From assembly GCA_965212525.1 (NCBI GenBank), contig CBDBVC010000001.1, positions 54,555 through 118,554 of the forward strand: a stretch of DNA of 64,000 bases, in the 5' to 3' direction. The DNA comes from SZUA-38 sp965212525. Lineage in GTDB: Bacteria; Pseudomonadota; Gammaproteobacteria; Xanthomonadales; SZUA-38. Below are positions 43,715 through 53,861 of this stretch, one piece after another; within the stretch, counting starts at the first letter, position 1; the number at the start of each line of letters is the position of its first letter. A model generated the notes under the pieces. That model did no database searches and had not been told where the DNA came from. It worked only from the letters and a program-made list of their open reading frames with translations. A program made the translations under genes and the position numbers.

Positions 43715-45151
43715 CTATTCTCCAAACAGTGCGCTGACATGACGATACCAGTCACTGCACAACAGGTTATCCGGGTCATGCAGTCGCTTCTGCCTGAGGA
43801 AACTTCCGAATCGCGGATAGGCCGACTCGATCTGCTGACGTGAGGCATGCCGGTGATAGGTGAGAAAAAAACTGCCGCCGTAGGACAGGGCCACATCGAT
43901 CAGTTTTCGGAAGGTGATTCTGCTGCTGTCTATCCCCTGCTGGCTATGTTCAACATGCAGATTGAAGATGATGCAGGCATAGTCCTGTCTGGCCCAGGCC
44001 AGATAACTTTCCGTATCCTGTCTGATCAGCCTGATCGTGCCGTAGATGATATCGGCTGCAGTGTTACGCATGACGCGCCTGGCCTCATGCATGAAGGCAT
44101 CCAGGTCTTCCAGTGGCACGTACAGCTCAGTGATCATCTCCGAACCCTTCTGCTCACAGCACAAACGCGCATCAAGCTCCGTGTGGTAATCATCCAGATA
44201 GGTCGTGAACTGGTGCAGATCAGACCAGTACAGCTGACCCGAGGTGGCCAGGTAAAATTCTGAAAACGCCTCGAACGCCCTGCTCTTGTCGGTATGAGCC
44301 AGGTACAGGAGATCCTGCCAGCCTTGCTCCGTCATGTATCGTTGACCATCAGGTATCGGAGTGTCGATGACGACAGGCCGGTAACAGGAGAAGATGCCTT
44401 CATCGAGAAAACCACCGGCATCAGCATCAATCCTGAATTGCAGATCACCATACACATAACCATCCGTGATTCGACTGGCAAAGGCATCCTCCAGCTCGGA
44501 TACATGCGCCAGGGTCACTACCCGCTGCAGCTTCTGCCTCGGCACCAGTTGCAGGGTAATATCGGTTACCACGCCAAACAGTCCGTAACCGCCGATCACC
44601 AGACTGAACAGATCAGAATTGTGACGACGGCTGCATTCGATCCTGCGACCATCAGCGGTGATCAGACGGAATGAAACCACATCCTCGATGATGGGACGGT
44701 TATCAAGTACCCTGCCGTGTATGTTCGCCGCCAGCGCACCGCCCAGACTGAGCCGGTCTGCGCCAGTCTGTTTCTGTCGAATACTCCACTGTCGAACCTG
44801 CCCTGTCTGTAACTGCAGTAACTGTTTCACCAGCGCTGGCCACTGAATGCCTGCCTCGGCAATCACCTGTCCACTGTCGGCATCAAACCCCAGCACACGG
44901 CTCATGCCACTCATGTCCAGCAACAGGCCTTCACTGGCAAACTGCTGCCCACCCATGGCATGTCGGCCGCCGCAGGTGGCTACCGGCATGCCGGATTGCA
45001 GGGCATGATTCAGCGCACTGACTATATCCTGTTTATCACATATCAATCGGTAATCGCTGATGCTTGCCCTGCTCTGCTTCGAATGGATGTCAGTCACTTC
45101 GACGCAATGCTGTGACGGTTGTTGACAAATCATGGACTGAGTTCGTGTCAT
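43715..45151 (-). CDS. FAD-binding oxidoreductase (PCMH type)
   Basis: The 478-residue protein has a PCMH FAD-binding domain (about 30-220): ATCGGRHAMGGQQFASEG, GADRLSLGGALAANIHGR and LVIGGYGLFGVVTDITLQL. The C-terminal half is like that of aldonolactone/glycolate-type FAD oxidases. A strong GGAGGT precedes the ATG, which fixes the start. No partner gene is adjacent, so the substrate cannot be guessed. Confidence 0.9.
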   Translation of the reverse strand: MTRTQSMICQQPSQHCVEVTDIHSKQSRASISDYRLICDKQDIVSALNHALQSGMPVATCGGRHAMGGQQFASEGLLLDMSGMSRVLGFDADSGQVIAEAGIQWPALVKQLLQLQTGQVRQWSIRQKQTGADRLSLGGALAANIHGRVLDNRPIIEDVVSFRLITADGRRIECSRRHNSDLFSLVIGGYGLFGVVTDITLQLVPRQKLQRVVTLAHVSELEDAFASRITDGYVYGDLQFRIDADAGGFLDEGIFSCYRPVVIDTPIPDGQRYMTEQGWQDLLYLAHTDKSRAFEAFSEFYLATSGQLYWSDLHQFTTYLDDYHTELDARLCCEQKGSEMITELYVPLEDLDAFMHEARRVMRNTAADIIYGTIRLIRQDTESYLAWARQDYACIIFNLHVEHSQQGIDSSRITFRKLIDVALSYGGSFFLTYHRHASRQQIESAYPRFGSFLRQKRLHDPDNLLCSDWYRHVSALFGE

Positions 45152-45355
45152 GCGGCACCTCCAGAGCAGATAATCTCAAGGTACCGAATCAGATCATGCA
45201 TGCAAATGTTGAGTAAAAGGTACCATTATTCAGCACCTTGCCTGCTGTGCCGTGACCAGTCAGTCAGGCAGTAATCAGGCATTATGCTGTAAACCCGGTA
45301 CATGGCATGGCTGCTCAGATGCGGCCGATTCTGATAGACTGATGTCGGGAATGAT

Positions 45356-46558
45356 ATGGCACGACAGTGGGGGTACTGGAGCCTTGTCTTGGACCTGACC
45401 AATATCGATTTCATCAACGTCAGCATATTCTTTATCTGCATCATGCTGGCGATCGTGTTCTGGCTCGCCTGGAAGACCATCGAACACAAGCTGCACACCC
45501 TGGCCTGGTTTCTCTTGTATGTATTTGCTGCCGTCAACGGTGTTCTCAACGCCCTCAACGACCTGTTCCCCGATCGCGATGTCTACTGGGTACTGGTCAA
45601 TGCCATATCATTACTGACTCAGTGGCTTGCATTGATCGGCTATCGTTCCAGATCAGGCCGGGATCCGTTCAATCGCTGGGTGATCGCCTGGTTCATCGGC
45701 GTTGAACTGCTGGTCGTGCTGTTTACATTCATCGTGCCCCACATGGGCCTGAAGATGGTGATGATCCCATGGTCGGGCGGCCTTGTGTTGCTGGCAATCG
45801 CCTGGACGGTATATCACTCCGGGCGTCGAACCCGGCCGGCTGAACTGACTGCCATCATCCTGTTCGTCCTGTATGCCGGGGTGCAGTTTTCCAGCGGCAC
45901 CGTGGCGCTGATGCAGGGGGCCGAGCTGGATCAGCACTACCTCGACCTGTACCTGATGATCAATTTCCTGTTCATGCCCGCAGCATTTACCGGCATGGGT
46001 CTGTTCACGTTGCTGATCGTGGTGGATGATCTGGGTGCCCGATTGCGCCGGCAGGCCAGGACCGATCAGCTCACCGGGCTGAAAAACCGTCGAGGTTTCG
46101 GGGCATCTGCCCGACATTACCTGAAGCGTGCGCGTCGGAAACGCCAGCCAGTCAGCATCATCGTCTGCGATCTGGATCACTTCAAGGAAGTGAATGATCG
46201 CCATGGACATCTCGCCGGTGATGCCGCGCTCAAGTCATTTGCTGATCTGCTGACAGGCAGTGTCGATGATGATGGCATTGCGGCTCGGGTTGGCGGCGAG
46301 GAGTTCGCAGTGATGCTGTATGGAATGAACAGTGATCAGGCCGCTAATTTTGCAGAACAGATCCGATCGAACCTGTCGCAACGGCGAATCAGTCACGATG
46401 ATGCCGAATTCACCATCACGGCAAGTTTCGGCATCAGCCAGGTTGATCTTGGTTCAATCGATCTGAATCAGGTTCTGGGAGATGCAGATCAGGCCCTGTA
46501 TCAGGCCAAGGCATCCGGTCGAGACTGCGTGTTGACCTATGCCGGCCTGAACTCCTGA
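45356..46558 (+). CDS. Membrane diguanylate cyclase
   Basis: The 400-residue protein has about six N-terminal membrane segments (residues 20-230) and a C-terminal GGDEF domain (about 240-400). The active signature is present as RVGGEEF, with the substrate-site DLDHFKEVNDRHGH and the LTGLKNRRGF motif. There is no RxxD inhibitory site at the usual distance before GGEEF, so feedback inhibition by c-di-GMP is not evident. It probably makes c-di-GMP in response to an unknown signal. Confidence 0.92.
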   Translation: MARQWGYWSLVLDLTNIDFINVSIFFICIMLAIVFWLAWKTIEHKLHTLAWFLLYVFAAVNGVLNALNDLFPDRDVYWVLVNAISLLTQWLALIGYRSRSGRDPFNRWVIAWFIGVELLVVLFTFIVPHMGLKMVMIPWSGGLVLLAIAWTVYHSGRRTRPAELTAIILFVLYAGVQFSSGTVALMQGAELDQHYLDLYLMINFLFMPAAFTGMGLFTLLIVVDDLGARLRRQARTDQLTGLKNRRGFGASARHYLKRARRKRQPVSIIVCDLDHFKEVNDRHGHLAGDAALKSFADLLTGSVDDDGIAARVGGEEFAVMLYGMNSDQAANFAEQIRSNLSQRRISHDDAEFTITASFGISQVDLGSIDLNQVLGDADQALYQAKASGRDCVLTYAGLNS

Positions 46559-46627
46559 GCACATCAGTCTGTGGATGAGTCTGGCGTTCGCTACGGTAAC
46601 CGGCTGATATCCTACACAGTGATCACC

Positions 46628-47572
46628 CTAATTCACTGATCTCGCCACCCTGAAGCCGAAGTTGGAGAATCCTTCTGATGGATTCCACGCACCCCTGTAG
46701 GCTGTTCTCAGATACAGTGGACTGTAATCCCAGGCACCCCCACGAACAGCACGTTTCTCACAGCCTGTTGACGCTAGCTGCTGCTCACTGAAATACACAT
46801 TACTCAGTTGAGCCTGGTAACAATCCGCCACCCACTCCCAGACATTGCCCACCATGTCGTGAACACCAAAGGCATTCGGTTTCTGATAATGCCCCACCGG
46901 TGCGGTGTAGAGAAAGCCATCGGAACAGGTGCCGGCACGATCCCAAATCTGGTAGCGTTCCCGAGCAATGGAATCCGCACCATTAGTCCACTGACAGAAC
47001 GCTGCCTGTTCATCGCCCCACCAGTAGGGCGTGATGGTTCCTGCCCGGGCCGTGTATTCCCACTCGCTCTCCGTTGGCAGTCGATAGGGTTGCCCGTCGA
47101 CCTTGCTGTTGATCCAGTCGATATAGGCCATGGCATCGTTCCAGGTGACACAGACCACGGGATGATCTCCATCCTGATCAAACCCTGGACTTTTCCAGGT
47201 GATTGTCGTAGCAGGCGTCCAGGATCCGTTTTCATTCATGCCATAACAGTAATCCGCCACGGGATGTTTCGTCTCTTCAACGAACTGACGGTACTGATCC
47301 AGTGTGATTTCATGTCTCGAAACGGCAAATGAAGACAGTCGTGTTCTGACCTGAGGGCCCTCATCATCCGACCGGCCCTGTTCCGATGATGGTGAACCAA
47401 AATCGAATGTTCCTGCCGGAATGATCACCATGTCGGGGCAGCCATGACAATCTGCAAATGCATCAGACCTCTGTTGCGCTGCATTTGACACAACATCAGA
47501 TCGGTTTTCAGCACTGGCAGCCTGTGCAACCAGAATCAGCCCCAGGGTGATATTCATGACCAGAATCTGCAT
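46628..47572 (-). CDS. Exported FGE-sulfatase (SUMF1) domain protein, non-catalytic
   Basis: The 314-residue product from the ATG at 47572 has a signal peptide (about 1-21) and the SUMF1 fold: MVIIPAGTFDFGS, ISLDQY-like EITLDQYRQFVEE, YRLPTESEWEYTARAGT, VGNVWEWVADC, and the end RAVRGGAWDYSPLYLRTAYR. The formylglycine-generating enzymes have catalytic cysteines after RGGSW (C..H..YC); here the matching stretch is WDYSPLYL, so it lacks them. A noncatalytic role such as binding is likely. AAGGAAC precedes the start. Convergent with the cyclase gene. Confidence 0.88.
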   Translation of the reverse strand: MQILVMNITLGLILVAQAASAENRSDVVSNAAQQRSDAFADCHGCPDMVIIPAGTFDFGSPSSEQGRSDDEGPQVRTRLSSFAVSRHEITLDQYRQFVEETKHPVADYCYGMNENGSWTPATTITWKSPGFDQDGDHPVVCVTWNDAMAYIDWINSKVDGQPYRLPTESEWEYTARAGTITPYWWGDEQAAFCQWTNGADSIARERYQIWDRAGTCSDGFLYTAPVGHYQKPNAFGVHDMVGNVWEWVADCYQAQLSNVYFSEQQLASTGCEKRAVRGGAWDYSPLYLRTAYRGAWNPSEGFSNFGFRVARSVN

Positions 47573-47651
47573 CAGTTGTTCCTTTATGTTGCGATCTGAA
47601 TCATGCACGTCTGAGTCGGTTATTGGTTACACCATGCAGATGAGAACCTGC

Positions 47652-48326
47652 TCAATCCCAGTATTCCAGATCAGCCTGTTCAATCCGTTGATACAGGCTG
47701 GCCGGCCTGTGTGCACCACCTGATGTCTTCTCTCCCGTGTCCTCGATAAACCCCAGCGCCAGCAACTTTTTCCTGAAGTTTCTTTTCTCATGCGCCCTGC
47801 CGGAAACGGTTTCATAAACCTGCTGTGCCGCAGACAGGGTAAACCGCTCGGGCAGGAAACAGAACGCGATGGATGAGTATTCCAGCTTGGACACCAGCCT
47901 GGCTCTGGCCAGAGAGACGATCTCATTATGATCGAATGCCAGATCAGGCAGATCAGTCACAGCAACCCAGTCGGCATCCGATACCGAGGGCTCCTGTATG
48001 TCAGCCACCTCAGCAAGTCTGTCTGGCGGTACGATAGCCAGATAGGCCACACTGATGACCCGTTCTCTCGGGTCTCGCTGTGGATTGCCGAAGGTATACA
48101 GCTGTTCACGGTAGGCTGAGCTGATGCCGGATTCTCTTCTCAGCACTCGTCCGGCGGCATCATCCAGCGATTCATCGATGCGCACAAAGCCGCCCGGTAA
48201 AGACCATCGCTTGATGAATGGTTCCGAGGATCGCCTGACCAAACGAATGCACAACGCTGAATTCAGCATAGTGAAAGCCACGATATCAACAGTGACCGAG
48301 GGTCGTGGATACGCTGATTCACCCAT
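47652..48326 (-). CDS. nrtR: NrtR family regulator of NAD metabolism
   Basis: The 224-residue protein has an N-terminal Nudix domain (about 15-140) whose box is degenerate (GGFVRIDESLDDAAGRVLRR, with RVLRRESGI instead of REUxEExGU), and a C-terminal winged helix (about 160-220, FTLSAAQQVYE, EKRNFRKKLLALGF). This is the NrtR pattern, in which the Nudix fold senses ADP-ribose-like compounds. It is divergent from nadM and nadV, with a 7-bp palindrome between. The ATG at 48326 follows AGGAG. Confidence 0.9.
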   Translation of the reverse strand: MGESAYPRPSVTVDIVAFTMLNSALCIRLVRRSSEPFIKRWSLPGGFVRIDESLDDAAGRVLRRESGISSAYREQLYTFGNPQRDPRERVISVAYLAIVPPDRLAEVADIQEPSVSDADWVAVTDLPDLAFDHNEIVSLARARLVSKLEYSSIAFCFLPERFTLSAAQQVYETVSGRAHEKRNFRKKLLALGFIEDTGEKTSGGAHRPASLYQRIEQADLEYWD

Positions 48327-48360
48327 GGGATGAACTCCTGAAATTGACAATTCTCACGTT

Positions 48361-48377
48361 AGTGTATATCATACACT
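48361..48377. promoter_or_regulatory. Probable NrtR operator
   Basis: The sequence AGTGTATATCATACACT is an inverted repeat with 7-bp arms and a three-base centre, 34 bases before the nrtR ATG and 51 before the nadM GTG. Its place between nrtR and the NAD genes suggests that NrtR binds here. Confidence 0.75.
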
Positions 48378-48428
48378 TACTATGACGCGATGGACAGACC
48401 ATGCGTTGACTGCAGTGAGGAGCTTACT

Positions 48429-49511
48429 GTGAACACCAATACTGACACCTATGATTTCCTAATCTTCATCGGTCGTTTTCAACCGTTTCATCTGGGCCAC
48501 CAGGCTGTGGTCGATGCGGCACTTGAGCAGAGTCGCAAGCTGATCATGTTGCTGGGCTCGTCACATCGCCCGCGATGTACCCGCAATCCCTGGACCTTTT
48601 CCGAACGGGAATCCATGATACGCAGCGGTCTTTCCGATGAGGCCAATGAACGATTGATAATCGCACCACTGATGGATGCCATGTACAACGATGACCTGTG
48701 GACCGGCAATATCCAGAAAACGGTAGCCGGGATTGTTTCTTCCCACCACGATCAGCCTCATCGTGAAGCCCGCCTGGGACTTATCGGTCACTGCAAGGAT
48801 CACTCGTCCTACTACCTGAAACTGTTTCCGCAATGGCATTCGATCGACGTCAAGAGTGACATCCAGATCAGTGGTAGTCAGATTCGAGATCAGATTTTCC
48901 GCTCTGACCAGGGACACTGGGAAGATCACAGGCTGCCCATGGGCGACACGGTCAGGTCTCAGGTATCGGCTGATGTATTGAGACAACTCAGAGACTTTAC
49001 TGCCTCCGAAACCTTCGGTCAGTTGCGCGATGAATTTGATTTTGTTCGTGCCTACCGTGCGCGCTGGGACGAGGCGCCCTACCCACCCAGCTTTGTCACG
49101 GTCGATGCCATCGTCATCCAGTCGGGCCACATACTGCTGGTCGAGCGGCGTGCAAGGCCTGGCAAGGGCCTTTGGGCGCTGCCGGGTGGCTTTGTCGATC
49201 ATCACGAAGGTCTCAGGGAAGCCTGCCTCAGGGAGCTGAAGGAAGAAACGCGCATCAAGGTTCCCGTACCCGTTCTGAATGGCTCCATCATCAAGCAGAA
49301 TGTGTTCGATGACCCCTACCGATCAGCACGCGGCCGCACCATTACTCATGCCTTTCTGGTGCACCTGCCAGCCGATACCGCCCTGCCCCGGGTAAAGGGC
49401 GGCGATGATGCCCGCAAGGCATTCTGGGTGCCGCTGGCCGAACTGGAGCCACAACGCATGTTCGAGGATCATTATTTCATTATCCAGGACATGGTCGGTT
49501 CATCCATCTGA
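48429..49511 (+). CDS. nadM: Bifunctional nicotinamide-nucleotide adenylyltransferase / Nudix hydrolase
   Basis: The N-terminal domain (about 5-175) adenylates NMN to NAD: FIGRFQPFHLGHQ is the nucleotidyltransferase motif and ISGSQIRDQIF the second. The C-terminal Nudix domain (about 210-355) has a canonical box, GGFVDHHEGLREA followed by CLRELKEET, probably an ADP-ribose pyrophosphatase. The 360-residue fusion matches the NadM-Nudix enzymes of gammaproteobacteria and cyanobacteria. The GTG at 48429 follows GAGGAG, so I prefer it to the ATG at 48390. It is followed by nadV. Confidence 0.94.
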   Translation: MNTNTDTYDFLIFIGRFQPFHLGHQAVVDAALEQSRKLIMLLGSSHRPRCTRNPWTFSERESMIRSGLSDEANERLIIAPLMDAMYNDDLWTGNIQKTVAGIVSSHHDQPHREARLGLIGHCKDHSSYYLKLFPQWHSIDVKSDIQISGSQIRDQIFRSDQGHWEDHRLPMGDTVRSQVSADVLRQLRDFTASETFGQLRDEFDFVRAYRARWDEAPYPPSFVTVDAIVIQSGHILLVERRARPGKGLWALPGGFVDHHEGLREACLRELKEETRIKVPVPVLNGSIIKQNVFDDPYRSARGRTITHAFLVHLPADTALPRVKGGDDARKAFWVPLAELEPQRMFEDHYFIIQDMVGSSI

Positions 49512-49602
49512 CCTGACGACTCAACCAGGGAGAACACAGACACAGCAACAATCACCGGAAAGCGGACAGACCGCATCCGTTCATCATCATTGGAGGATTT
49601 CC

Positions 49603-51000
49603 ATGAGCCACAACATCATTCTGAATGTCGATTCCTACAAGACGTCCCACTACCTGCAATACCCACCGGGCACGCAAACCGTATCCAGTTATATCGAATC
49701 TCGCGGTGGAGAATATCAACACAGTCTGTTCTTTGGTCTGCAGATGTTCATCAAGCAGTATCTCTGCACGCCATTCACACAGAACGATATCGATGAGGCT
49801 GAGGCAATACTGACTGCTCACGGCGTGCCGTTCAATCGTGACGGCTGGCAATATATCCTCAAGGCACATTCGGGCTATCTGCCAATCGAGATCACTGCCG
49901 TGCCCGAAGGCAGCATCGTACCGGTCGGTAATGTGCTGGTTCAGGTGCAGAATACCGACCCGGCCTGCGCCTGGCTGACCAGTTATGTCGAAACCGCACT
50001 GCTGCGGGCAGTCTGGTACCCGACGACCATCGCCACGCGCTCCAGGCATTGCCGCGACATAATCCAGCGCGCACTTGAGAAAACGGCCGATAATCTCGAT
50101 GGCCTGCCATTCAAGTTGCACGACTTTGGCGCACGCGGAACCAGTTCACTCGAAACCGCCGCCATTGGTGGCGCTGCCCATCTGCTGAATTTCATGGGTA
50201 CCGATACCATCAGCGGGATCATGGCACTGAGGCAGTACTATGGTGCAGACATGCCCGGTTTCTCCATACCCGCATCCGAGCATTCCACCATTACCTGCTG
50301 GGGTCGAGAGCGTGAGGGTGATGCCTATGCCAATATGCTCGATCAGTTTTCGGGTGACGGCAAGGTACTTGCCGTGGTGAGTGATTCCTATGACCTGTGG
50401 CATGCCATTGATCAGTTGTGGGGTGATCGCCTCAAGCAGCGCGTGATCGACAACGGCGGTACCGTTGTCGTCAGGCCAGACAGTGGTGATCCGGTTGATA
50501 TCGTCTGCCAGACGATACACAAGCTGATGGCTCGCTTCGGCTATACCACCAACAGCAAGGGGTTCCATGTCCTGCCCGATTACATACGCGTGATCCAGGG
50601 TGATGGTGTCAGCCCGGCCATGATCCAGAGCATTCTGACCGTGATGAAAATGCAGCGACTCAGCGCCGACAATATCACCTTCGGCATGGGCGCCGAGCTG
50701 TTGCAGAAGGTCAACCGGGATAACCTGAAATTTGCCATGAAGGCATCGGCAATTCGCATCAACAGTCGCTGGCATGATGTCTGGAAAGATCCGGTCACCG
50801 ACAGCGGAAAGCGATCCAAGCGTGGCCGCCTGGCGCTGATCGATTCACCGACGGGTCTCCTCACTGTTCGTGAGGAATCCTGTCCGTCAGGGAGCAATCT
50901 GCTGAAAACGGTGTTTCGTGACGGTCGCCTGCTGCTGGACCAGTCATTTGATCAGATCAGACAGCGCAGTGAGCAAATCGCCATTCCAGTGGCTGCATGA
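49603..51000 (+). CDS. nadV: Nicotinamide phosphoribosyltransferase
   Basis: The enzyme makes NMN from nicotinamide and PRPP, feeding the NadM step. It has 465 residues, typical of bacterial NAMPT/NadV. Features include NVDSYKTSHYLQYPPG at the N-terminus, KLHDFGARGTSSLETAAIGG, the STITCWGREREGD loop and VVRPDSGDPVDI with the conserved PDSGDP. It starts 91 bp after nadM, with a TGGAGGA site, and ends at a strong terminator. Confidence 0.95.
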   Translation: MSHNIILNVDSYKTSHYLQYPPGTQTVSSYIESRGGEYQHSLFFGLQMFIKQYLCTPFTQNDIDEAEAILTAHGVPFNRDGWQYILKAHSGYLPIEITAVPEGSIVPVGNVLVQVQNTDPACAWLTSYVETALLRAVWYPTTIATRSRHCRDIIQRALEKTADNLDGLPFKLHDFGARGTSSLETAAIGGAAHLLNFMGTDTISGIMALRQYYGADMPGFSIPASEHSTITCWGREREGDAYANMLDQFSGDGKVLAVVSDSYDLWHAIDQLWGDRLKQRVIDNGGTVVVRPDSGDPVDIVCQTIHKLMARFGYTTNSKGFHVLPDYIRVIQGDGVSPAMIQSILTVMKMQRLSADNITFGMGAELLQKVNRDNLKFAMKASAIRINSRWHDVWKDPVTDSGKRSKRGRLALIDSPTGLLTVREESCPSGSNLLKTVFRDGRLLLDQSFDQIRQRSEQIAIPVAA

Positions 51001-51009
51001 GCGAACAGG

Positions 51010-51037
51010 TCCGGCTGGCCTGGCCAGCCGGATTTTT
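51010..51037 (+). terminator. Rho-independent terminator of nadM-nadV
   Basis: A 9-bp perfect GC-rich stem (TCCGGCTGG / CCAGCCGGA, loop CCTGG) directly followed by TTTTT, 9 bases after the nadV stop. Confidence 0.95.
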
Positions 51038-51103
51038 CCGTATTATCAATCAACCACTCGAATGTTACCCGTTCCACCGGGTTCTGCAGTTCGATGACAG
51101 GGC

Positions 51104-52077
51104 TCAGCTCATACGCTGACGAACCAGTTCAGCCAGTCTGACCTGATCTGCAGAAAACTTGCGGATACCCTCGGCAAGTTTCTCGGTCGCCATCTCATCC
51201 TCATTCAGCAACCAGCGGAACTGTTGTTGATCAAGCTCCGGAAAGATCTCGGTTCTGGCTGACTGTGCCATCTGCGGAGACAAACGCACCGGCAGGGTCT
51301 CGCTCATGGACTCCAGTTCATCCAGCAAGGCAGGTGAAATCGTCAATGCATCGCAACCGGCCAGTTCGATGATCTCTCCGACGTTGCGAAAACTGGCACC
51401 CATCACCGTGGTCTTGAAACCCTGCTGCTTGAAATAGTTGTAAATGCGGCTAACCGACATGACACCGGGATCATCAACTGCTTCGTACTGCTGGCCCGTC
51501 CTTGCGCTGTACCAGTCCATGATGCGACCGACAAAGGGTGAGATCAGCGTCACACCCGCCTGACCACAGGCCACAGCCTGCCCCATGCCAAACAACAGCG
51601 TGAGGTTGCATTGAATACCCTCGGCTTCAAGCACGCGTGCAGCCTGAAGCCTTCCCAGGTGGATGCCAGTTTGATCAGAATCCGGTCACGATCTATGCCG
51701 GCGTCCGCATACAGGGCGATCAGTTGCCTGGCCTTGTTGACACTGGCACTGGCATCGAATGATAGCTGTGCATCCACTTCTGTGGAGACACGACCGGGAA
51801 TCAGTTTCAGGATCTCGCAACCGAAACTGACACAGAGTCGATCCATGGCATCATCAACACTGCTGCTGGATGCAATGACATCATCGACAAGTGACTGATA
51901 TTGAGGCTTTTCCACGGCCTGCAAGATAAGCGAGGGATTGGTCGTGGCTTCAACGGGCTTCAGTGCCTGCATGACACTAAAATCACCGGTGTCGGCAACA
52001 ACCGTTGTGATATTGCGCAGCTGATCCAGCATACTGAGTGATGTCTTGCGGGCCGATTCTGAGACAATGCTGTCCAT
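51104..52077 (-). CDS. tal: Transaldolase, one-base frameshift
   Basis: This pentose-phosphate enzyme moves dihydroxyacetone units. From the ATG at 52077, preceded by AGGAAG, it has about 324 residues in reconstruction (E. coli TalB has 317). The catalytic lysine is Lys136 in ILIKLASTW, and VEATTNPSLI is the Asp/Thr-Asn-Pro segment. The frame breaks at 51642-51646; adding one G to the GG there gives GFRAARVLEAEGIQCN, as in TalB. Downstream are LTLLFGMGQAVAC and SPFVGRIMDWY. The break is a deletion, unlike most others here. Confidence 0.92.
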
Positions 52078-52266
52078 CAGCACTTCCTGATTATCTGATT
52101 CAATGGCTGTAGTTTAACCGAAATGGCGCGGGTGAGTACTTTGCATCACGACGCTGTTTATCTGGCATGCCACAGAGCCGGTGTAATCCGACGAGACGCG
52201 ATGCGACAATGATAAAGACAGAGCAACACCCAGCCAGCCCTGTACCTGATCCAATGAATTCAGTGA

Positions 52267-53574
52267 TCAGTCTGTACTGCCAGCCGCCTGATCAAGATAA
52301 TCGAGCGCCACACCCGTCATCAGCTCAACCCCGATAGGCAACACGGCTTCATCGGCGAAAAACGCGGTGAGTGAATTGGATGGTGCCGTCCTTGCATCAA
52401 CACCGACAGGTGTCGCACCAAGGAAAAAATAGAACCCGGGCACTTCCTGAGCGAAATAGGAAAAATCTTCCGCTCCGGTGATCAGCGGAACCTCCCAGGA
52501 CCCCTGCTCACCGAGCACTCTCCTGAGTGTGGGCAGCATACGCTCGGTCAGATCAGGCTGATTGACCGTGACCGGAATGCCGAAGGTAATTTCGAATTTG
52601 GCTTCGGCGCCGGCAGCTTCAGCAATGCTTTTGACGGTCTTGTCGATGGCACCGTGAATCTGGGCGCGCATGTTCTCGTCGAAGGCGCGGATGGTACCCC
52701 ACATCTCGACATCGTCCGGAATGATGTTGTGCCGGATACCACCCGTGATGGATCCGATCGAGATCACGGACGGAGCCAGCGTGACATCGGACCTGACGAC
52801 TGGCTATGGTCTGCAGGGCCATGACGATCTGCGAAGCCGTGACGATAGGGTCGATGCCGTTCCAGGGACGCGAGGCATGGGTCTGTTTGCCCCTGACGTC
52901 GATTCTGAAGGTATCGGCACTGGCCATCATCGGTCCCGAGCGGTAACCTGCAAATCCACATTCAGGCCTGAGCCAACGTGCAGCCCGAACAACCGCTTCG
53001 GGTTTGTATTTCTCGAAAAGTCCTTCCTTCAGCATCAGGCCGGCACCACCGTCCTCTCCATCTGGCGGCCCTTCTTCAGGCCGGCTGGAATATGAAAACA
53101 ATGTTGCCAGAAAGCTCATCTCTCATCCCGGTCAGCAGCTCTGCCGCGCCCATCAGAATGGCGACATGATTGTCGTGACCGCAGGCATGCATCACGCCTA
53201 CAGTCTGGCCGCGGTATTCTGTTGTCACTTTCGAGGCGAACGGCAGGATCCACTTCCTCGGTGACTGGCAGCGCATCCATATCGGCACGCAGAGCGATGG
53301 TCGGACCGGGTTGGCCACCTTTCAGTAACGCAACAACGCCGGTGTAGGCAATTCCGGTTTCCACTTCAAGCCCCAGGCCCTCGAGATGTTGTGCCACCAG
53401 CTTTGATGTACGGAATTCGCGATTTCCCAGTTCCGGATGCGCATGGATATCCCGGCGCCATTCAACCACCCTGGGGTTGATTGCCTGTACAGCCGGTGAG
53501 ATGTCTGCAGCCTGCACGGAGAATAGGTTCTGCATGATCAAAATCAGCACTAATTTGAACAACATTGGTTTCAT
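52267..53574 (-). CDS. Exported M20 family metallopeptidase / amidohydrolase, multiple frameshifts
   Basis: The protein starts at 53574 after AGGAAC with a signal peptide (about 1-23, ending SVQAA). It follows the M20D hippurate-hydrolase pattern: WRRDIHAHPELGN, TIALRADMDALPV, MHACGHDNHVAILMGAA, and the C-terminal VEMWGTIRAFDENMR and PLITGAEDFSYFAQEVPG. Five single-base changes are needed: extra bases at about 53245-53246, 53079-53080, 52984-52996 and 52792-52793, and one missing near 52952-52960. The reconstruction gives about 434 residues with all metal residues in place. A true pseudogene is possible, but five indels with intact codons between them suggest sequence error. Confidence 0.85.
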
Positions 53575-53861
53575 GTCTGTTCCTGTCGATGAATATGGTT
53601 GGCCCCTGCGCATGAAAGGATGCAGTGTTCAGCTCTGTATGTCCACTCAATCACAGCCATCAGGGCCAGGTTATTCAATCTGACCTGACAGAAAACAGTA
53701 GGTATGTATTGCCAGTTTGTTCAGCTTCCAGAACAGAGAGCGCATCATGCTGGCCGACAATATGGATTACCTTGCCCGCTAACACGTCGGTCAGGATCTG
53801 GGCCTGGCCATGAGCCGTCTGGCCAACAAGCGCTATGATCGACAGTGCCGTGACTGAATGC

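Noticed and set aside
53575..53861. Possible small gene between the M20 peptidase and signal peptidase genes
   Set aside because: Short open frames here have no ribosome binding site and no recognisable sequence. I see nothing in this gap.
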